DNA of 64,000 nucleotides from Dolichospermum sp. DET69. Its GTDB lineage: Bacteria; Cyanobacteriota; Cyanobacteriia; Cyanobacteriales; Nostocaceae. The position numbers and the translations under genes are program-made. Below are positions 8,644 through 17,704 of the stretch, piece by piece. Under the pieces are notes generated by a model, which was given only the letters and a program-made list of their open reading frames with translations, had not been told where the DNA came from and made no database searches. The stretch lies in assembly GCA_017355425.1 (NCBI GenBank), contig CP070233.1:474501-538500 (forward strand). Reading direction: 5' to 3'. The stretch's first letter is position 1, and every line of letters starts with the position of its first letter.

Positions 8644-10047
8644 TCAGAACTGATGCCAAGCTTGATAAAATTCTGGATAGGGCATATTTTGGGCGCAGTT
8701 CCAAATCAGATCATAGTCTTCACTATCTAGTTTATAGCGACGTAAGACTTGTAGCACCAAAGATATATCTTGAGTGCTAGTGACTATCTTCCCTAAGCTT
8801 TTAGCTGCTAGTTTATGGGTATATTCATTCTGTGATTTATCCAAAAGTTGCACTAAAGCGGAAATGGCTTTTTCATTGCCCATACCTATATTGCCTAAGC
8901 TTTCTACTGCCCAAACAATAGTTTCATCATTTTCTGATGTATTTATAAGTTGCAATAAAGTAGAGATAGATTTTTCATTCCCATGATCTATATTCCCTAA
9001 GCTTTCAGCTACTTGTACAAGGATAGATTCATTCTGGGATGTATCCAAGATTTGCACTAAAGCAGCAATGGCTTTTTTATCATCAGCGCCTATTTCTCCT
9101 AATATATAAGCTGCTTGACTAAGCGTGTCATCATCTTCTGATGTATCTATAAGTTGGATTAAATCAGCGATCGCTTTTTCGTTATCAGTTTCTATTTTCT
9201 GTGGGTTTTTAACCGCTTGCAAAAAGATGGCTTTTTCCTTGTCAGTGTCTATTTTCCCTAATCTATAACCTGCCAACGGACGAGGATATTTATTGTCTGA
9301 TATATTCAATAATTGTAATAAAGCGGAGATGGCTTTTTCATTGCCAATGCCTATCTTTCCTAAGCTTTCAGCCGCTTGATTACGGGTGTCATTATTCTGT
9401 GACATATCCAGAATTTGCACTAAGGCAGATATGGCTTTTTCATGACCCATACCTATTTCCCCTAAACTTTTCATCGCTCGTATACGGATATTTTCCTCCT
9501 GTGATGTATCCAGAAGTTGTACTAAAGCATCTATTGCTTTTTCATTACCTATGGCTATTTTCTCTAAACTTGTAATTGCGAGAAAAAGGGTAAAATTATG
9601 TTGTAATGTATTTATTAATGGTACTAAAATATCTATAGCTGTTGTGCGCTCGGTTTCTTGCAATCCTACTGTAACTGGTTCTTCAATACTATTAAAACGA
9701 TAATAATCTAATTTCCAATTAACAAGTTGCTGGACTATTTCATTGGCTTTTTCACAGTCTTTGAATTCAGCAATTGCCGCAGCCGCTAAAAAATAGGCTT
9801 GATATCCATAAAAACCTTTACCTTCATATTGCACACAACCATCTTCAAAATCTACCAAAGCTTGAATGAATGCCTCTTTTTCCTGTTTGGGTAAATCTTC
9901 GCGCCTAAACCAGGACAATATTGCTGGTTTCCATTGTGGTTCAAAAATGCGGTATTGTTGGGTTTCTACGGGTTGATTTTTATGGTTTCTGGGTAAAAAA
10001 AAGTCCCAGTCATCAATCGCTGCTGTTACAAAATCTTTTGGTTCCAT
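8644..10047 (-). CDS. HEAT-repeat protein
   Basis: 467 residues. Residues ~1-130 are a non-repeat domain (FLPRNHKNQPVETQQYRIFE start) rich in aromatic residues. From ~145 to ~435 there are about eight HEAT/PBS-lyase-like repeats of ~36 residues, each of the type GNEKAISALVQLLD...A.ESLGKIG. Such solenoids usually bind proteins; some cyanobacterial members are phycobilin lyases. No lyase-specific feature was recognised, so a binding or scaffold role is all that can be said. The repeats are very similar at protein level, suggesting recent expansion. Confidence 0.85.
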   Translation of the reverse strand: MEPKDFVTAAIDDWDFFLPRNHKNQPVETQQYRIFEPQWKPAILSWFRREDLPKQEKEAFIQALVDFEDGCVQYEGKGFYGYQAYFLAAAAIAEFKDCEKANEIVQQLVNWKLDYYRFNSIEEPVTVGLQETERTTAIDILVPLINTLQHNFTLFLAITSLEKIAIGNEKAIDALVQLLDTSQEENIRIRAMKSLGEIGMGHEKAISALVQILDMSQNNDTRNQAAESLGKIGIGNEKAISALLQLLNISDNKYPRPLAGYRLGKIDTDKEKAIFLQAVKNPQKIETDNEKAIADLIQLIDTSEDDDTLSQAAYILGEIGADDKKAIAALVQILDTSQNESILVQVAESLGNIDHGNEKSISTLLQLINTSENDETIVWAVESLGNIGMGNEKAISALVQLLDKSQNEYTHKLAAKSLGKIVTSTQDISLVLQVLRRYKLDSEDYDLIWNCAQNMPYPEFYQAWHQF

Positions 10048-10199
10048 AAATTTACTATAAATTAAGCTGCATAAAAGTTATTTCGATAGTTATAGTGGAT
10101 ATTTCACAAAAGCTCATACCAAAATCCAGTATATCACTTCAATAAACAGTCATATTAAATGTAACAATATAAATTGTTAACTTTTTTGAAACTCACATC

Positions 10200-10481
10200 A
10201 TGAAAGCAATTTGGAACGGCGCAGTTTTAGCCGAAAGCGATAATACCGTAATTGTCGACAGAAATCATTATTTCCCTGCTGACAGCATTAACAAGCAATA
10301 CTTCACAGACAGCAGCACCCACACTACTTGTTCTTGGAAAGGAGTTGCTAGTTATTACAGTGTTGAAGTTGATGGACAAATCAATCAAGATGCAGCTTGG
10401 TACTATCCTAGTGCTAAAGAGAAAGCTAAAAATATAGAAGGTTATGTTGCTTTCTGGAAAGGTGTAAAAGTTGAAGATTAG
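10200..10481 (+). CDS. DUF427 domain protein
   Basis: 93 residues, the normal length of a stand-alone DUF427 domain. The conserved pattern is visible: AIWNGAVLAESDNTVIVDRNHYFP at the start (given by position only), TTCSWKGVASYYSV in the middle, and AAWYYPSAKEKAKNIEGYVAFW at the end. The fold is a small beta-rich domain of unknown activity, common in cyanobacteria and actinobacteria. It stands alone; tandem repeats follow directly downstream. Confidence 0.93.
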   Translation: MKAIWNGAVLAESDNTVIVDRNHYFPADSINKQYFTDSSTHTTCSWKGVASYYSVEVDGQINQDAAWYYPSAKEKAKNIEGYVAFWKGVKVED

Positions 10482-10490
10482 ATTAATATG

Positions 10491-11163
10491 AGCGGGGTTT
10501 CCCTGCCCTCGATTGTATTTCATCTGACCGAGAACCGCTATGTCTTTTAGCCAGGGAATAAATTCCCTGTCTAATAGCTAAAGTCGGTTAAAACCGACTA
10601 ATTATTTCGTTGTGATCTAAATCTTTTTCTAATCTTTAGCTATGACAATATCATTAGATTTAATCACAGCATAAGTTACTATATAGCGGTATGCACTTGA
10701 ATGAGATCCAGTAGTTTCCCCGCCCCTACTATATTGCTATTCTTTTATCCAGGGAATCAATTCCCTGTCTAATAGCTAAAGTCGGTTAAAACCGACTAAT
10801 TATTTCGTTGTGATCTAAATCTTTTTCTAATCTTTAGCTATGACAATATCATTAGATTTAATCACAGCATAAGTTACTATATAGCGGTATGCACTTGAAT
10901 GAGATCCAGTAGTTTCCCCGCCCCTACTATATTGCTATTCTTTTATCCAGGGAATAAATTCCCTGTCTAATAGCTAAAGTCGGTTAAAACCGACTAATTA
11001 TTTCGTTGTGATCTAAATCTTTTTCTCATCTTTAGCTATGACAATATCATTAGATTTAATCACAGCATAAGTTACTATATAGCGGTATGCACTTGAATGA
11101 GATCCAGGGATTAAATTTCAAAATACCTGTAGGGGCGGGGTTTCCCCGCCCTCAATTGTATTG
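10491..11163. repeat. 198-bp tandem duplication containing the 3' end of the molbindin-like gene
   Basis: The marker GCTAAAGTCGGTT starts at 10577, 10775, 10973 and 11163, giving periods of 198, 198 and 190 bp. Each unit holds a CCAGGGAAT...ATTCCCTG hairpin, an AGTCGGTT/AACCGACT hairpin, about 45 bp equal to the last ~15 codons of the gene at 11215-11649, and a TATAGCGGTATGCACTTGA segment that is half of the MITE seen at 24314-24413. The other half of that MITE is at 10491-10541. This fills the whole gap between the DUF427 and molbindin-like genes. Confidence 0.85.
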
Positions 11164-11167
11164 CTAA

Positions 11168-11185
11168 AGTCGGTTAAAACCGACT
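11168..11185 (-). terminator. Hairpin after the molbindin-like gene
   Basis: AGTCGGTT-AA-AACCGACT is a perfect 8-bp stem lying 30 bp beyond the stop codon of the gene at 11215-11649. No long T tract follows on the minus strand. It is also carried in each 198-bp duplication unit. Confidence 0.4.
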
Positions 11186-11214
11186 AATTATTTCGTTGTG
11201 ATCTAAATCCTTTT

Positions 11215-11649
11215 CTAATCTTTAGCTATGACAATATCATTAGATTTGATCACAGCATAAGCTTCTGTACCTTCAAATAATTCTAACTCTTCAGCCGAAA
11301 CTTTAGTAATCATTGAAGTTAACTCAACCCTATGAACAATTTCTAAAGTTACTTCGGTATTAACGCTTCCTGTCGTTATGCGTTTGACAACTCCTTTTAA
11401 AACATTACGCGAACTGACTTTTAAAGCTTTTTTGGGACTAACAATCTCAAATTCAGGATGCTTATTTTCTACTTTTTCTTGTGAAGTTGATGATGATATA
11501 TTCGGTGATGAATATTTATTAAGTCCCCGCACTAACTCCCGCAAAATCTCTGTTTTAGTCCGCTGGGAGTTTTGACAAAACTCTTCTAAAATCTTGCGTT
11601 CTTCTTCTGATGTTTGGAATGTCACCCAACCTTGGTCTTTTCTTGGCAT
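11215..11649 (-). CDS. Molbindin-like (Mop/TOBE) protein with ribbon-helix-helix N-terminus
   Basis: 144 residues. The N-terminal ~45 residues (WVTFQTSEEERKILEEF... TKTEILRELVRGL) look like a ribbon-helix-helix DNA-binding domain. Residues ~78-144 are a Mop/TOBE domain: SSRNVLKGVVKRI, VNTEVTLEI, LTSMITKVSAEEL and TEAYAVIKSNDIVIA. Mop domains bind molybdate or tungstate. The combination suggests a metal-responsive DNA-binding protein, but that is inference. No molybdate transport genes are adjacent. Its last ~15 codons are repeated three times downstream. Confidence 0.8.
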   Translation of the reverse strand: MPRKDQGWVTFQTSEEERKILEEFCQNSQRTKTEILRELVRGLNKYSSPNISSSTSQEKVENKHPEFEIVSPKKALKVSSRNVLKGVVKRITTGSVNTEVTLEIVHRVELTSMITKVSAEELELFEGTEAYAVIKSNDIVIAKD

Positions 11650-11733
11650 AAAATTACTACTTTATTTAGTAAGTAAGTATAATATTTATATAGCAATCCT
11701 AAATAATTTCTGAAAAATAAAATAGTAAGTAGT

Positions 11734-11788
11734 GTAGGGTGGGCAATACCCACCAGAGGCTGGTTTTAGTGGGCAATGCCCACCCTAC
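11734..11788. repeat. Long inverted repeat (GGGTGGGCAA...TTGCCCACCC type)
   Basis: GTAGGGTGGGCAATACCCAC (11734-) pairs with GTGGGCAATGCCCACCCTAC (11769-11788) across a 15-bp loop. Each arm is itself nearly palindromic. It is followed by a copy of the 24-bp TATGGCTACGCTACG repeat at 11794-11817. It is probably a dispersed cyanobacterial repeat and not a terminator for either flanking gene. Confidence 0.7.
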
Positions 11789-11914
11789 GTATAGTATGGC
11801 TACGCTACGCAAGCTATCAAAAATCAAATAGGAATCCTATACAATACTAGCAAGAGTCAATGTTTTTTACTTACTTGTATAATTGAATAGAACATATCAA
11901 AGCATTTTAATTTT

Positions 11915-12769
11915 GTGAACTTTTATATCGGGTGTGCAGTTTGGGCTTATAAAGGTTGGGGGGGTAAACTTTATCCCCCAGGGACTCGCAGTGGTGACTT
12001 CTTAAATCTTTACAGTCGTCGCTTTACTACTGTAGAAGGAAACACTACTTTCTATGCTACACCTAATGCAGAAACTGTTACCCGTTGGGCGACGGAAACA
12101 CCACCAGGGTTTGAATTTTGTCTGAAATTACCTAAAAATATCACCCACCAAAAATTACTACAACCCCATATTTCCGAAGCTTTAGCTTTTTTAGAGCAAA
12201 TGCGCCCTTTAGGTACGCATTTGGGTTCTCTATTTGCCCAACTCCCTCCCAGCTATTCTCCGGCTTTACTGGAGGATTTGATGGCTTTTTTGACGGCTTG
12301 GCCACGTTCAGAGACACCCTTAGCATTGGAAGTTAGACATATTGACTGGTTTCAAGAACCTCATGCTAGTAATTTGACAAGTTTGCTAGAGGAATTAGGG
12401 GTAGGGAGGGTATTATTAGATTCACGTCCCATTTATACCGGAGATGATGACCCACAGTTATTATCAGAACGACGTAAACCTAAATTACCTGTGCAATTTA
12501 GTGTCACCGCGCCCTTTACTTTGATTCGCTTCATTTCTCACCCACAGTTATCAATGAATCAGATATTTATGGAAGAGTGGGTTAGGCAAATTCAAGAATG
12601 GTTACAAGCAGGAATAAAAATTTATTTCTTTGTGCATTGTCCCACGGAAGATATGTCTCCTATTAATGCTCGTTATTTCCAACAGTTATTAGAAGAAAGT
12701 GGTGTAGTCGTTCCCCCTCTTCCTGGGAACAATTTGCAACAATCTCCTCATCAACTCAGTTTGTGGTAA
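11915..12769 (+). CDS. DUF72 (YecE-like) TIM-barrel protein
   Basis: 284 residues from a GTG start at 11915. The N-terminal IGCAVWAYKGWGGKLYPPGT and VEGNTTFYATPN motifs are hallmarks of DUF72/YecE. LPLAL...EVRHIDWF and the C-terminal FFVHCP segment also fit. The fold is a TIM barrel; the biochemical role is not known. The predicted start follows an AT-rich stretch without a clear ribosome binding site. The next gene follows after 32 bp on the same strand. Confidence 0.92.
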   Translation: MNFYIGCAVWAYKGWGGKLYPPGTRSGDFLNLYSRRFTTVEGNTTFYATPNAETVTRWATETPPGFEFCLKLPKNITHQKLLQPHISEALAFLEQMRPLGTHLGSLFAQLPPSYSPALLEDLMAFLTAWPRSETPLALEVRHIDWFQEPHASNLTSLLEELGVGRVLLDSRPIYTGDDDPQLLSERRKPKLPVQFSVTAPFTLIRFISHPQLSMNQIFMEEWVRQIQEWLQAGIKIYFFVHCPTEDMSPINARYFQQLLEESGVVVPPLPGNNLQQSPHQLSLW

Positions 12770-12801
12770 TAAAATAATAATTAACACCAAAGGATCTGAA
12801 A

Positions 12802-13230
12802 ATGAATCGGCTGCTTTATGAAAGTTCTGTGTCATATAAAGGATATTTAATTATCCCTTTTATTTTTGGTAAATTTGATGATTATGAAATTTATTCATAT
12901 AAGTTATTGGCAGAAAATGGGCATAAAAGCCGATTTCATGCTGCGGACAATCCAGCAAAAATGTATGGTAATACTGTTACCAATATTCTTGATATTGCTA
13001 AAGAACATATTGATATAAAGATAGACTTTATAAATCAAGGTGATTATTTTAAAACTCGCTATATTTATCGTCATAATCTAATTATTGTTTATCAAAAAAA
13101 TGGTAGATGTTATTATGACCATTATGCACCAGAATCATTAATTAATATTGCTGCACCCAAATTATTTTCATCATCTTATGAATGTTTAAATTGGGTACAA
13201 AAAGGTTTAGATGGGAGAAATAAAGGTTAA
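12802..13230 (+). CDS. Hypothetical protein, 142 aa
   Basis: Not recognised. The product is rich in aromatic residues and mixed alpha/beta in character, without membrane segments or signal peptide. AAGGATCTGAAAATG gives a good ribosome binding site. A central segment (AADNPAKMYGNTVTNILDIAKE, seen around residues 48-70) and the end SSYECLNWVQKGLDG are the most structured parts. It lies 32 bp after the DUF72 gene and could share its transcript. Confidence 0.65.
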   Translation: MNRLLYESSVSYKGYLIIPFIFGKFDDYEIYSYKLLAENGHKSRFHAADNPAKMYGNTVTNILDIAKEHIDIKIDFINQGDYFKTRYIYRHNLIIVYQKNGRCYYDHYAPESLINIAAPKLFSSSYECLNWVQKGLDGRNKG

Positions 13231-13380
13231 TGTTACTATAATTAAAACTATTTTATTCCGGGTATATTGCCTGTCAATTTTATTAATTATGGCATTTTTC
13301 TTGCTCATAATTACACTCATTTAATAGTGGATCTGACGTTGTGTCAATTAATACAGATGACCATGATTGAAACAAATCTT

Positions 13381-13806
13381 TCATTCTAAATAGATTCTTT
13401 GAAAAGGTTGTTTTCGATAACGACGGTAAATATCAAAATCACTGTCTAATGTAATAATTGCGGAAATATTTAACCTTTCAGAGATAGCAATTAGAGATAG
13501 GTCAGCAAAATCACCAGGTAAATCAGCGTACTGTTCATTGAGTTGTCTGATTCGAGTAAAGTCTTCTGGTAACAAAGGAATACATTGATAAAGTTTTTGT
13601 GCTAAATCGTTGAGAAATTCATTTTGTGTCCGATAATCTTTATTCAAAAGATACATTACTTCAGTCACACAAGGAATGGTAGTAATTAGTTGACTTGAAC
13701 ATTGCTCAAAAAAATTAAAAACTGAGTTATGATAATTGTCTTTAGCACTGTAATAAGCTACTAAAATACTGCTATCAGTGAGAATAATAGGGGGATAATC
13801 TTTCAT
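13381..13806 (-). CDS. PIN-domain toxin (VapC-like)
   Basis: 141 residues with PIN-domain layout: ILTDSSILVAYYSAKD at the start (first Asp), TIPCVTEVMYLL (Glu) near 44, and DFADLSLIAISERL...IITLDSDFDIY near the end, which carries the C-terminal acidic residues. VapC toxins cleave RNA and are neutralised by the upstream antitoxin. Its start overlaps the stop of the antitoxin gene by 4 bp (ATGA), typical of translational coupling. All four acidic positions appear present. Confidence 0.88.
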   Translation of the reverse strand: MKDYPPIILTDSSILVAYYSAKDNYHNSVFNFFEQCSSQLITTIPCVTEVMYLLNKDYRTQNEFLNDLAQKLYQCIPLLPEDFTRIRQLNEQYADLPGDFADLSLIAISERLNISAIITLDSDFDIYRRYRKQPFQRIYLE

Positions 13807-14069
13807 TGATTATATTGTTGATGACGATTTTCAATATATTCAGCAACGATTTTTTTACGGGTTTCTCGTAATGATAAATCAGCAGGAGCATCTTGTAGGA
13901 TATTTTGAGGATGACCTCCTCTACGTTCCGCTAAGGTTTGGCGAGGTTTTAATGTTTGCCAATGTTGGTGAATTAGTTTTTTAAGCAGTTCTTCAGATGT
14001 CATATTTTCTTGAGTCATGATTTCTGCTAGGTAGGTTTCTGTTTCTCGATCTAGGTTGATAGATAACAT
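13803..14069 (-). CDS. Antitoxin of the PIN toxin at 13381-13806
   Basis: 88 residues. The N-terminus (MLSINLDRETETYLAEIM... TSEELLKKLIHQHW) fits a ribbon-helix-helix DNA-binding domain; the C-terminal half is a charged tail that would wrap the toxin. It precedes and overlaps the PIN gene by 4 bp. Such antitoxins usually repress their own operon. Confidence 0.8.
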   Translation of the reverse strand: MLSINLDRETETYLAEIMTQENMTSEELLKKLIHQHWQTLKPRQTLAERRGGHPQNILQDAPADLSLRETRKKIVAEYIENRHQQYNQ

Positions 14070-14228
14070 TGTTACTTCCTGTGATAGTCTTTTATATTTT
14101 ATAATATTTTTAAGGATATCTAATTATTTTTTTGTTTTTGAAAAATTTAATTATAATCATTATGTACCATTTTGATGACTAAGAAAAGGTTAACCTATGT
14201 CAGAATAAAAGCATAGAGTTTGCAGGTT

Positions 14229-14456
14229 ATGACAATGAGTATTTTAGAAACCATTATCAGAGAACTATCATCAGCACCAGAAGCATTGCTATTGCAGGTT
14301 TTCAGCTTTATCCAGTCTGCAAAAGATGATTCTACTTTAGAATCCAATTCCTCTAGTTTGCCACGAATTCCAGGCTTACATCAAGGAGAAATTTGGATAA
14401 GTGATGATTTTAATGATCCTTTACCGGATGAATTTTGGTTAGGTGAAGATGAATGA
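14229..14456 (+). CDS. DUF2281-like antitoxin
   Basis: 75 residues from ATG 14229; a TTG at 14220 would add three residues. The N-terminal helix pair (ILETIIRELSSAPEALLLQV) and C-terminal FNDPLPDEFWLGE tail are typical of small antitoxins paired with PIN toxins in cyanobacteria. It overlaps the start of the PIN gene at 14453 by 4 bp. The toxin gene is frameshifted, so the antitoxin may be an orphan. Confidence 0.75.
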   Translation: MTMSILETIIRELSSAPEALLLQVFSFIQSAKDDSTLESNSSSLPRIPGLHQGEIWISDDFNDPLPDEFWLGEDE

Positions 14457-14831
14457 AAGTTTTGATTGATACTCATGTATTTATTTGGTGGACAAGTGAT
14501 TCTCAAAAGCTCTCACTTCTGGTTTACAATCTTCTCGGTGATTCCAATACTCAAGTATTTTTAAGTGTTGTCAGTATTTGGGAAATGCAAATTAAGTTAT
14601 CTTTGGGTAAGCTTCAGTTAAAAACGGCGTTACCTGAACTTATTGAGGATGAGATTAAGCGCAATCGAATTAAGTTGTTACCTCTGGATTTATCTCATAT
14701 TTATTAATCTATCTAACCATCATCGAGATCCTTTTGATCGCTTGTTGATATCTCAATCACAGAGCGAAAAATTAGTAATTGTCAGTATTGATGCGAAATT
14801 TGATGGTTATGAGATAGAGCGATTATGGTAA
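14453..14831 (+). pseudogene. PIN-domain toxin (VapC), frameshifted
   Basis: The first frame (14453-14707) encodes MKVLIDTHVFIWWTSD...VVSIWEMQIK...LLPLDLSHIY and then stops. A frame shifted by one base carries on with NLSNHHRDPFDRLLISQSQS and IVSIDAKFDGYEIERLW to 14831. Removing one T in the ATTTATTAATC stretch near 14700-14707 restores a normal ~125-residue VapC. The break falls before the essential C-terminal Asp motif (HHRDPFDRLL), so the toxin is very likely inactive unless the frameshift is suppressed or is a sequencing error. Confidence 0.85.
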
Positions 14832-14893
14832 ATTATATTTTTCATAATTTTTGTAGAGAAATTCCAGAGAATATCTCTACAATCTTTTTCATT

Positions 14894-15667
14894 TTAAGCA
14901 ATATTAGAAAAACCTAAATCAGGAGGAATATCTTGCAGTCTTCCTGGTCCGATAGCTTGTAATCCTTCTTTGAGGATAATATCACCAGTATACAAGGCTT
15001 TACCGACTATCACACCTGTTACACCTTGAGGTTCTAAAGCTAATAAACTTAATAAATCGATGACAGAACTTACACCACCAGAAGCAATTACGGGTATGGA
15101 AATTGCCCCAGCGAGTTCTCGTAATGCGTCTAAATTCGGGCCTTCTAAAGTACCATCACGGTTGATATCAGTGTAAATGATGGCTGCTGCACCTAATTCT
15201 TGCATTTGTACAGCTAATTGGGTGGCTAATACTGTTGATGTTTCCAACCAACCACGAGTAGCAACTAAGCCATTACGGGCATCTATGCCAATAATAATCT
15301 GTTCGGGAAATTCTGCACAGAGTTCTTGGACTAGCTGGGGTTGTTCGACGGCGACAGTGCCAAGAATTGCCCAATTGACACCCAGATTAAATAATTGTAC
15401 AACACTGGAGCGATCGCGCAATCCTCCCCCAACTTCAATGGGTATATCAAGTTCATTTCTAATGGCTTCAATGGCTGCTAAGTTAACGATTTTCCCAGCC
15501 TTCGCGCCGTCTAAATCAACTAAATGTAGTCTTGTCGCGCCTTGGTCTGCCCACATTTTGGCAACTTCCAGGGGGTTTTCGCTGAATACTTGAGATTGTG
15601 CGTAATCTCCTTTGTATAGTCGCACGCAGCGACCTTCTAGTAAATCAATTGCGGGGATTACTTCCAT
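14894..15667 (-). CDS. hisA: HisA, ProFAR isomerase
   Basis: 257 residues, normal for HisA. It converts ProFAR to PRFAR, the fourth step of histidine synthesis. Both catalytic Asp motifs are visible: [15 protein letters not shown] at the start and [15 protein letters not shown] near 170. The phosphate-binding loops EVGGGLRD and IASGGVSS are also present. The gene stands alone, as is usual in cyanobacteria where his genes are scattered; hisIE lies 45 kb away in this window. A heptamer array lies directly upstream of the start codon. Confidence 0.97.
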   Translation of the reverse strand: MEVIPAIDLLEGRCVRLYKGDYAQSQVFSENPLEVAKMWADQGATRLHLVDLDGAKAGKIVNLAAIEAIRNELDIPIEVGGGLRDRSSVVQLFNLGVNWAILGTVAVEQPQLVQELCAEFPEQIIIGIDARNGLVATRGWLETSTVLATQLAVQMQELGAAAIIYTDINRDGTLEGPNLDALRELAGAISIPVIASGGVSSVIDLLSLLALEPQGVTGVIVGKALYTGDIILKEGLQAIGPGRLQDIPPDLGFSNIA

Positions 15668-15670
15668 AAT

Positions 15671-15786
15671 TTGTCAGTTGTCAGTTGTTAGTTGTCAGTT
15701 GTTAGTTGTCAGTTGTCAGTTGTCAGTTGTTAGTTGTTAGTTGTCAGTTGTTAGTTGTCAGTTGTCAGTTGTTAGTTGTCAGTTGT
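15671..15786. repeat. Heptamer tandem array (TTGTCAG / TTGTTAG)
   Basis: About 16.5 units of a 7-bp repeat alternating between TTGTCAG and TTGTTAG. This is the short tandemly repeated repetitive (STRR) type known from heterocystous cyanobacteria. It fills the gap between hisA and the DUF3593 gene, so the hisA promoter or leader must include it or lie upstream in the DUF3593 gene. Confidence 0.95.
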
Positions 15787-15788
15787 GA

Positions 15789-16112
15789 TTAAATAATTAT
15801 TCTCTGTTCCCTGTTCCGGTGTTCCCTGTTCCCTAATTCTTGTACTGCTTGGCGAAAGCCTAATACTAGTAAGATATTAGCAAGGGTTAAAAATACTTCG
15901 GCACTGCCATGCAACCAGTCTACATTGGCTAGTTGTTCTCCATACTGCATTTTGGCGTAAATGGCGGCGGGAATGGTGATAGCCACAAATACCAATGTCC
16001 CGTAAAATCCATATAGGGCTAAACGTGGCATTTGTGGACTGCGGCTGATAAACCACAAGAAACCCAAGTAGGGAAACAAAGACAGGGCAAAGAGGGCTTC
16101 TTTTGATATCAT
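15789..16112 (-). CDS. DUF3593 membrane protein
   Basis: 107 residues with three hydrophobic segments (~5-20, ~32-52, ~72-90). It ends in a charged tail rich in Glu, Arg and Asn (NREHRNREQR), which may be extended by repeat expansion. It overlaps the DUF2499 gene by 4 bp. The DUF2499-DUF3593 pair is conserved side by side in cyanobacteria and has plastid relatives in plants, which suggests a role in the thylakoid; the function is unknown. Confidence 0.85.
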   Translation of the reverse strand: MISKEALFALSLFPYLGFLWFISRSPQMPRLALYGFYGTLVFVAITIPAAIYAKMQYGEQLANVDWLHGSAEVFLTLANILLVLGFRQAVQELGNREHRNREQRIII

Positions 16113-16444
16113 TGTTCTGATTTGATAGATTGTGTCTCAATGGGGCTTACAGACTTGGTGGAACGCCAAATTATATAAGCTGCTGCCCAGAGAGTAAAGT
16201 TACCAACTAATGTCATGGTAGCTTGGAGGGTGACAACCCATTCTAAAGATTCGGAATTGTCGAAATAATGCCAAGTGCAAGCACACATTGCGCTAATTAA
16301 AGCTGGTAACATGGCAAAGGATAATCCCCACCAACTCCGATTTTCTGTCAGTTCACCGTATCTCCAAATTAGCCAAATTGCGGCTATCCACTCAATGACG
16401 CTAGAAATATGAATTATCCAGGTGGGAATTGAAAGGGCGTGCAT
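16109..16444 (-). CDS. DUF2499 membrane protein
   Basis: 111 residues with three hydrophobic helices. Conserved features include IPTWIIHISSVIEWIAA at the start and CACTWHYFDNSE near the middle. It is the first gene of a two-gene unit with DUF3593, with which it overlaps by 4 bp, indicating coupled translation. Probably an inner or thylakoid membrane protein of unknown role. Confidence 0.88.
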   Translation of the reverse strand: MHALSIPTWIIHISSVIEWIAAIWLIWRYGELTENRSWWGLSFAMLPALISAMCACTWHYFDNSESLEWVVTLQATMTLVGNFTLWAAAYIIWRSTKSVSPIETQSIKSEQ

Positions 16445-16471
16445 AATTAATTTAAAATCTAAAATCTAAAA

Positions 16472-17518
16472 ATGGGGAAAATGCGGGTTTTATTGTCTGG
16501 GTATTACGGTAAAGGTAATGGTGGTGATGAAGCTTTGTTAGCCACACTTCTGCAAATGTTACCATCTGATGTTACGCCGGTGGTGCTTTCTGGAAATCCT
16601 GAAGAAACTCATCGGCATTATGGTGTGGAATGTTACAACCGCATGGCGTTTTTGTCCGTTTTTAAGGCTTTGCGTTCTTGTGATGCTTTTGTTTGGGGTG
16701 GAGGAAGTTTAATTCAAGATGTGACTAGTACCATTAGCCCTTTTTATTATGGGGGATTGATGGCTTTAGCTCAAGTTATGGGTTTGAAAACTGTGGCTTG
16801 GGGACAGGGTATAGGTCCTCTGTTACATTATCCAACTCGGTTTTTAGCCAGGAGAAATTTTGCAGGTTGTACTCATGTGAGTGTGCGCGATCGCTCTAGT
16901 TCTGCATTATTATCAAATTGGAGTATACCTCATATTATTGCACCTGACCCGGTTTGGGCATTGGAATCGAAGCCAGTCCCGAAATTAGTAGATTTACCAA
17001 AACCCAGAATTGCAGTTACTTTAAGAAATCATCCTCAATTAACAGAAAATCGGTTAATAAATTTAACTCAGGCTTTAGTTAATTTGCAGAAAGAGACCCA
17101 AGCTTTTATTCTCTTATTACCATTTCAAAAAAGCGAAGATTTAGGAATTGCGGAAAAAATTCACACTCAATTAAAAGATGTGAGTAGAGTTATTTGTTCA
17201 GAAGATCCGCAAATTTTAAAAGGTGTATTTCGCGGTGTGGAAATGTCCATAGGAATGCGTCTTCATAGTTTAATTATGGCAGCTAGTGAAGGTTCTCGTT
17301 GTTTTGCATTGAGTTATGATCCTAAAGTCAACCGATTAATGGAAGATTTAGACATACCTGGCTGGGATTTAAAGGATTTACCAGATGATGTAGATTTAAT
17401 TAGTAAAACTTGGATTAATTATTATGATCATGGTGCATCTTTGTCATCGGAGAAAATCCAATCTTTGGTAGATAAGGCTTTTTTGCATCGGGATTTATTA
17501 AAGGAAGCGTTAAAATGA
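16472..17518 (+). CDS. csaB: CsaB polysaccharide pyruvyl transferase
   Basis: 348 residues. The N-terminal VLLSGYYGKGNGGDEALLA and the central WGGGSLIQDVTS and GQGIGPL motifs are characteristic of the CsaB branch of polysaccharide pyruvyl transferases; SIGMRLHSLIMAA near 255 also fits. CsaB adds ketal-pyruvate to a cell-wall polysaccharide, the ligand for SLH domains. The two SLH porins in this window would need such a ligand. The second ATG (16481) follows GGGGAAA and is an equally good start. It diverges from DUF2499. Confidence 0.9.
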   Translation: MGKMRVLLSGYYGKGNGGDEALLATLLQMLPSDVTPVVLSGNPEETHRHYGVECYNRMAFLSVFKALRSCDAFVWGGGSLIQDVTSTISPFYYGGLMALAQVMGLKTVAWGQGIGPLLHYPTRFLARRNFAGCTHVSVRDRSSSALLSNWSIPHIIAPDPVWALESKPVPKLVDLPKPRIAVTLRNHPQLTENRLINLTQALVNLQKETQAFILLLPFQKSEDLGIAEKIHTQLKDVSRVICSEDPQILKGVFRGVEMSIGMRLHSLIMAASEGSRCFALSYDPKVNRLMEDLDIPGWDLKDLPDDVDLISKTWINYYDHGASLSSEKIQSLVDKAFLHRDLLKEALK

Positions 17519-17630
17519 AATTTAGCTAAATTTGAGATCGTAGACATTTGTAGGTGTCAGCGTCCAAATATGAGAATTTAAAGGCATACTCTCAGCACCA
17601 ATCCGGGTTTTTTAGTTTAGATGGTGAGTC

Positions 17631-17650
17631 TATGCCTTTTCATCTGTCTG
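17631..17650 (+). repeat. 20-bp direct repeat, left copy
   Basis: TATGCCTTTTCATCTGTCTG, identical to 18507-18526. The two copies flank the antitoxin/PIN pair between 17705 and 18377. A partial reverse copy (AAGGCATA) occurs at 17581. Confidence 0.7.
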
Positions 17651-17704
17651 GGGTGTGGGGGTATCAGCAATATCGCTCTTATAAACCCATAGATAATTTG
17701 ATTT

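Noticed and set aside
15671-15786. Coding repeat or CRISPR-like array
   Set aside because: The 7-bp period without spacers matches the known non-coding heptamer repeats of heterocystous cyanobacteria.
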